Origin: Nemertoderma westbladi
Taxonomy: Eukaryota; Xenacoelomorpha; Nemertodermatida; Nemertodermatidae
Reading direction: 5' to 3'
Assembly (NCBI GenBank): GCA_032718475.1
Contig: JAUCBJ010001023.1
Location: forward strand, 1-20,774
Length of the DNA: 20,774 bases
Positions 18,431 through 20,774 of the stretch are shown piece after piece; positions within the stretch are counted from its first letter, which is position 1, and each line of letters begins with the position of its first letter. The translations under genes were made by a program, and so were the position numbers. The notes under the pieces are model-generated. The model made no database searches and was not told the DNA's origin. It worked only from the letters and a program-made list of their open reading frames with translations.

Positions 18431-18627
18431 GGAAAAGAACAATTAGATAAACTATCTATCCAATGCGACGTGTGGCGAAGTAAGTTCTACGCAGCTCGGG
18501 TCTTGGTAGACGAACTCAATACATGTCGAGTTCGACTGCGTCATCATTTAGAGTTGGGGAAACGCGCCATCGATGAATTACTGGCGGAATCCAATTCATT
18601 AAGAGGAAAGCAAAAAGTAGTCTATAG
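18431..18627 (+). CDS. BLZF1: Golgin-45 third visible coding exon (gene continues beyond window)
   Basis: It starts phase 0 after TTTAG|GGA and encodes GKEQLDKLSIQCDVWRSKFY, then AARVLVDELNTCRVRLRHHL, then ELGKRAIDELLAESNSLRGK and QKVVY. The SIQCDVWRSKF motif with a following DEL is, from memory, conserved in vertebrate golgin-45 and is the strongest single identifier. The 3' end is uncertain. TAG|GTTAGT at 18627/18628 is the better donor (phase 2), and AAA|GTAGTC at 18616/18617 would keep phase 0. The C-terminal region that binds GRASP55 is not in the window, so the gene is partial. Confidence 0.88.
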
Positions 18628-19073
18628 GTTAGTGGGCTGCCACAATGTTCTAGATCGACAGTGCGGGGAGAGAGAGAGATAGAGGAGGGGGAGGGGGGGG
18701 GGGGGGGGGTCGAAATTGGGTCAGTCCTGGGCCAATCCGAAGCTTATAATTCAGTTCGAATTCTTCTTTCTTTCTTACAACCTGAACATAACTAATTCGT
18801 CTATTATTTTTGTTAGATTCAGCCCTTTTTTAATCTAGGTTTTTGTGAAAACCTAGGGTTCTTGTTCTTCACATGGGGTAACTGAAAAGTGAAATATAAC
18901 AGCAGAAAGTCTGGTATACTACATATTGGCCGCATAGGCTACGTTGGCCGATGACATGTTATTGGATAATTGATAAATAGGTATAATTAGTAATTATTAG
19001 CTATTAATACCGTAACGTTACCACCACCAACAACGGACACTATAATAAGTTAAACATATTTTGACATCCTTGA
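18628..19073 (+). other. Golgin-45 intron 3, first part, with GA-rich/poly-G tract
   Basis: A GAGAGAGAGA run at 18668-18679 passes into AGGAGGGGGAGGG and a run of about 17 G ending at 18709. CTAGGTTTTTGTGAAAACCTAG near 18835-18856 forms a small hairpin. The rest is AT-rich with no gene. Confidence 0.6.
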
Positions 19074-20208
19074 CTACACACATAGTGTTCTACATACATA
19101 GTGTTCTATATACATAGTGTTCTACACACATAGTGTTCTATATACATAGTGTTCTACACACATAGTGTTCTACACACATAGTGTTCTATATACATAGTGT
19201 TCTATATACATAGTGTTCTATATACATAAGTGTTCTACACACACAGTGTTCTACACACATAGTGTTCTATATACATAGTGTTCTACACACATAGTGTTCT
19301 ACACACATAGTGTTCTACACACATAGTGTTCTATACACATAGTGTTCTACATACATAGTGTTCTATATACATAGTGTTCTACACACATAGTGTTCTACAC
19401 ACATAGTGTTCTACACACATAGTGTTCTATATACATAGTGTTCTACACACATAGGTGGTCTACACACATAGTGTTCTATACACATAGTGTGTTACACACA
19501 TAGGTGTTCTACATACATAGTGTTCTATATACATAGTGTTCTACACACATAGTGTTCTTACACACATAGTGTTTCTATACACATAGTGTTCTACACCATA
19601 GTGTTCTATACACATAGTGTTCTACACCACATAGTGTTCTACATACATAGTGTTCTATATACATAGTGTTCTACACACATAGTGTTCTACACACATAGTG
19701 TTCTATACAACATAGTGTTCTACACACATAGTGTTCTACATACATAGTGTTCTATATACATAGTGTTCTACACACATAGTGTTCTACACACATAGTGTTC
19801 TAGCACACATAGTGTTCTATATACACTATAGTGTTTTACACACATAGTGTTCTACATACATAGTGTTCTACACACATAGTGTTCTATATACATAAGTGTT
19901 CTACTACACATAGTGTTCTACACACATAGTGTTCTACACACAGTGTTCTATACACATAGTGTTTTACACACATAGTGTTCTACACACATAGTGTTCTACA
20001 TACATAGTGTTCTATATACATAGTGTTCTACACACATAGTGTTCTACACACATAGTGTTCTATACACATGGTGTTCTACACACATAGTGTTCTATACACA
20101 TAGTGTTCTACACACATAGTGTTCTACATACGTAGTGTTCTATATACATAGTGTTCTACACACATAGTGTTCTATATACATAGTGTTCTATATACATAGT
20201 GTTCTACA
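19074..20208 (+). repeat. 16 bp minisatellite, ~70 units
   Basis: The unit is ACACATAGTGTTCTAC, alternating with ACATAGTGTTCTATAT. The core ATAGTGTTCTA is constant, and the spacer between cores is CACAC, TATAC or CATAC. Many single-base insertions or losses exist (for example CATAAGTG, ATAGGTGG, TTCTTAC), so periodicity slips. It is clearly more eroded than the other two arrays in the window. Confidence 0.95.
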
Positions 20209-20774
20209 TTAGGAAGAAATGTTCTATCTCCTAATTGTTCTAATTAGAAGACCTTTAGGGCTCACTTGTTGAGAGGTCAAGTATATGTGCCACTATCTAT
20301 CTATCTGTCTGTCTGTCTGTATAATAACAAACACCTCAAAAATACAGCTTGCCAACACATTGTTACTATCTGTCAGTCCTTCTTAGGGGTTGACAGTCTT
20401 CTTATAGCCAGCGTGCTGGCCCTCAAGTTACAAAACGTATGCGTGGTTTTTTCAACGGTCGTTTCCCAATGCAGTAAAGTTATAACATCTTTAATGAAAC
20501 AACTTATAATTTGGCCTTGAATATGACATTCATACGTAATGCAAAGTAGTTGACACTGTTGTCTGTGTTCTTATAGTCAGTTGTCTTTACATTCACGATT
20601 CACTAACTTTCAATATTTGTTCGTAAAATCTAAAACATTGAAAAGACTGAAGGACTACTCCAATAAACTCAAATAAACTCGAGTCGGCGAGTCGGACAAG
20701 AACTGAATTTTATTGTTCCGCGTGAATTCTCCTAAGGATTAAGAATGTAGCAGAAATTATGGAATTAATATTTA
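20209..20774 (+). other. Right flank, probably golgin-45 intron 3; nothing recognised
   Basis: It contains a short tetranucleotide run, CTAT then CTGT repeats, at 20292-20320. An 84-codon open frame at 20266-20520 has no recognisable domain, no clear splice context and no similarity I can name, so it is not called. No next golgin-45 exon (the LLEEL-type segment expected after exon 3) was found. Confidence 0.5.

Noticed and set aside
20266-20520. 84-codon open frame near the right edge
   Set aside because: It includes a CTGT microsatellite, shows no domain, and does not match the expected next golgin-45 exon.

Overview
The window looks like a marine invertebrate animal genome. It has spliced coding exons with GT-AG junctions, nested LTR and non-LTR retrotransposons, DNA transposons and very long minisatellites, and the palindrome GTAGGCCTAC is frequent. 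That last trait makes an echinoderm or related deuterostome plausible, but this is a guess. There are no bacterial-type genes, tRNAs or rRNAs.

Layout. (1) 1-1215 is repeat DNA built around the motif GGACCAAATAC, with a candidate inverted-repeat element and a ~255 bp direct duplication. (2) 1233-12455 is one decayed Ty3/gypsy-type LTR retrotransposon on the + strand: gag, aspartic protease, the start of RT, integrase, a C-terminal PHD-like zinc finger, a polypurine tract and a 272 bp 3' LTR. No 5' LTR was found, and most of RT and RNase H is missing. Four things interrupt it. A 3.3 kb LINE (2739-6044) has a 13 bp target duplication. A 2,895 bp array of 138 repeats (6390-9284) appears to have grown from the element's own coding sequence. 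A poly-G repeat segment (about 9489-9672) sits where RT and RNase H should be. A 1.1 kb terminal-inverted-repeat DNA element (10289-11408) has an 11 bp target duplication. (3) 12758 to beyond the right edge is a host gene, recognisable as golgin-45 (BLZF1). Three phase-0-joined coding exons are visible (12758-13138, 14965-15096, 18431-about 18627), and the 3' end lies outside the window.

The golgin-45 introns are largely mobile and satellite DNA. Intron 1 holds a hAT-type element with a perfect 8 bp target duplication. Intron 2 holds a large foldback structure with a 92 bp near-perfect hairpin inside it, a 19 bp x ~94.5 minisatellite, and a small inverted-repeat element. Intron 3 holds a poly-G tract and a 16 bp x ~70 minisatellite.

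The only gene likely to be working is golgin-45, a coiled-coil Golgi matrix protein. The retrotransposon LTR ends only 302 bp upstream of its first visible ATG. The most unusual points are the minisatellite born in frame inside a pol gene and the PHD-like finger at the end of an LTR-element integrase.
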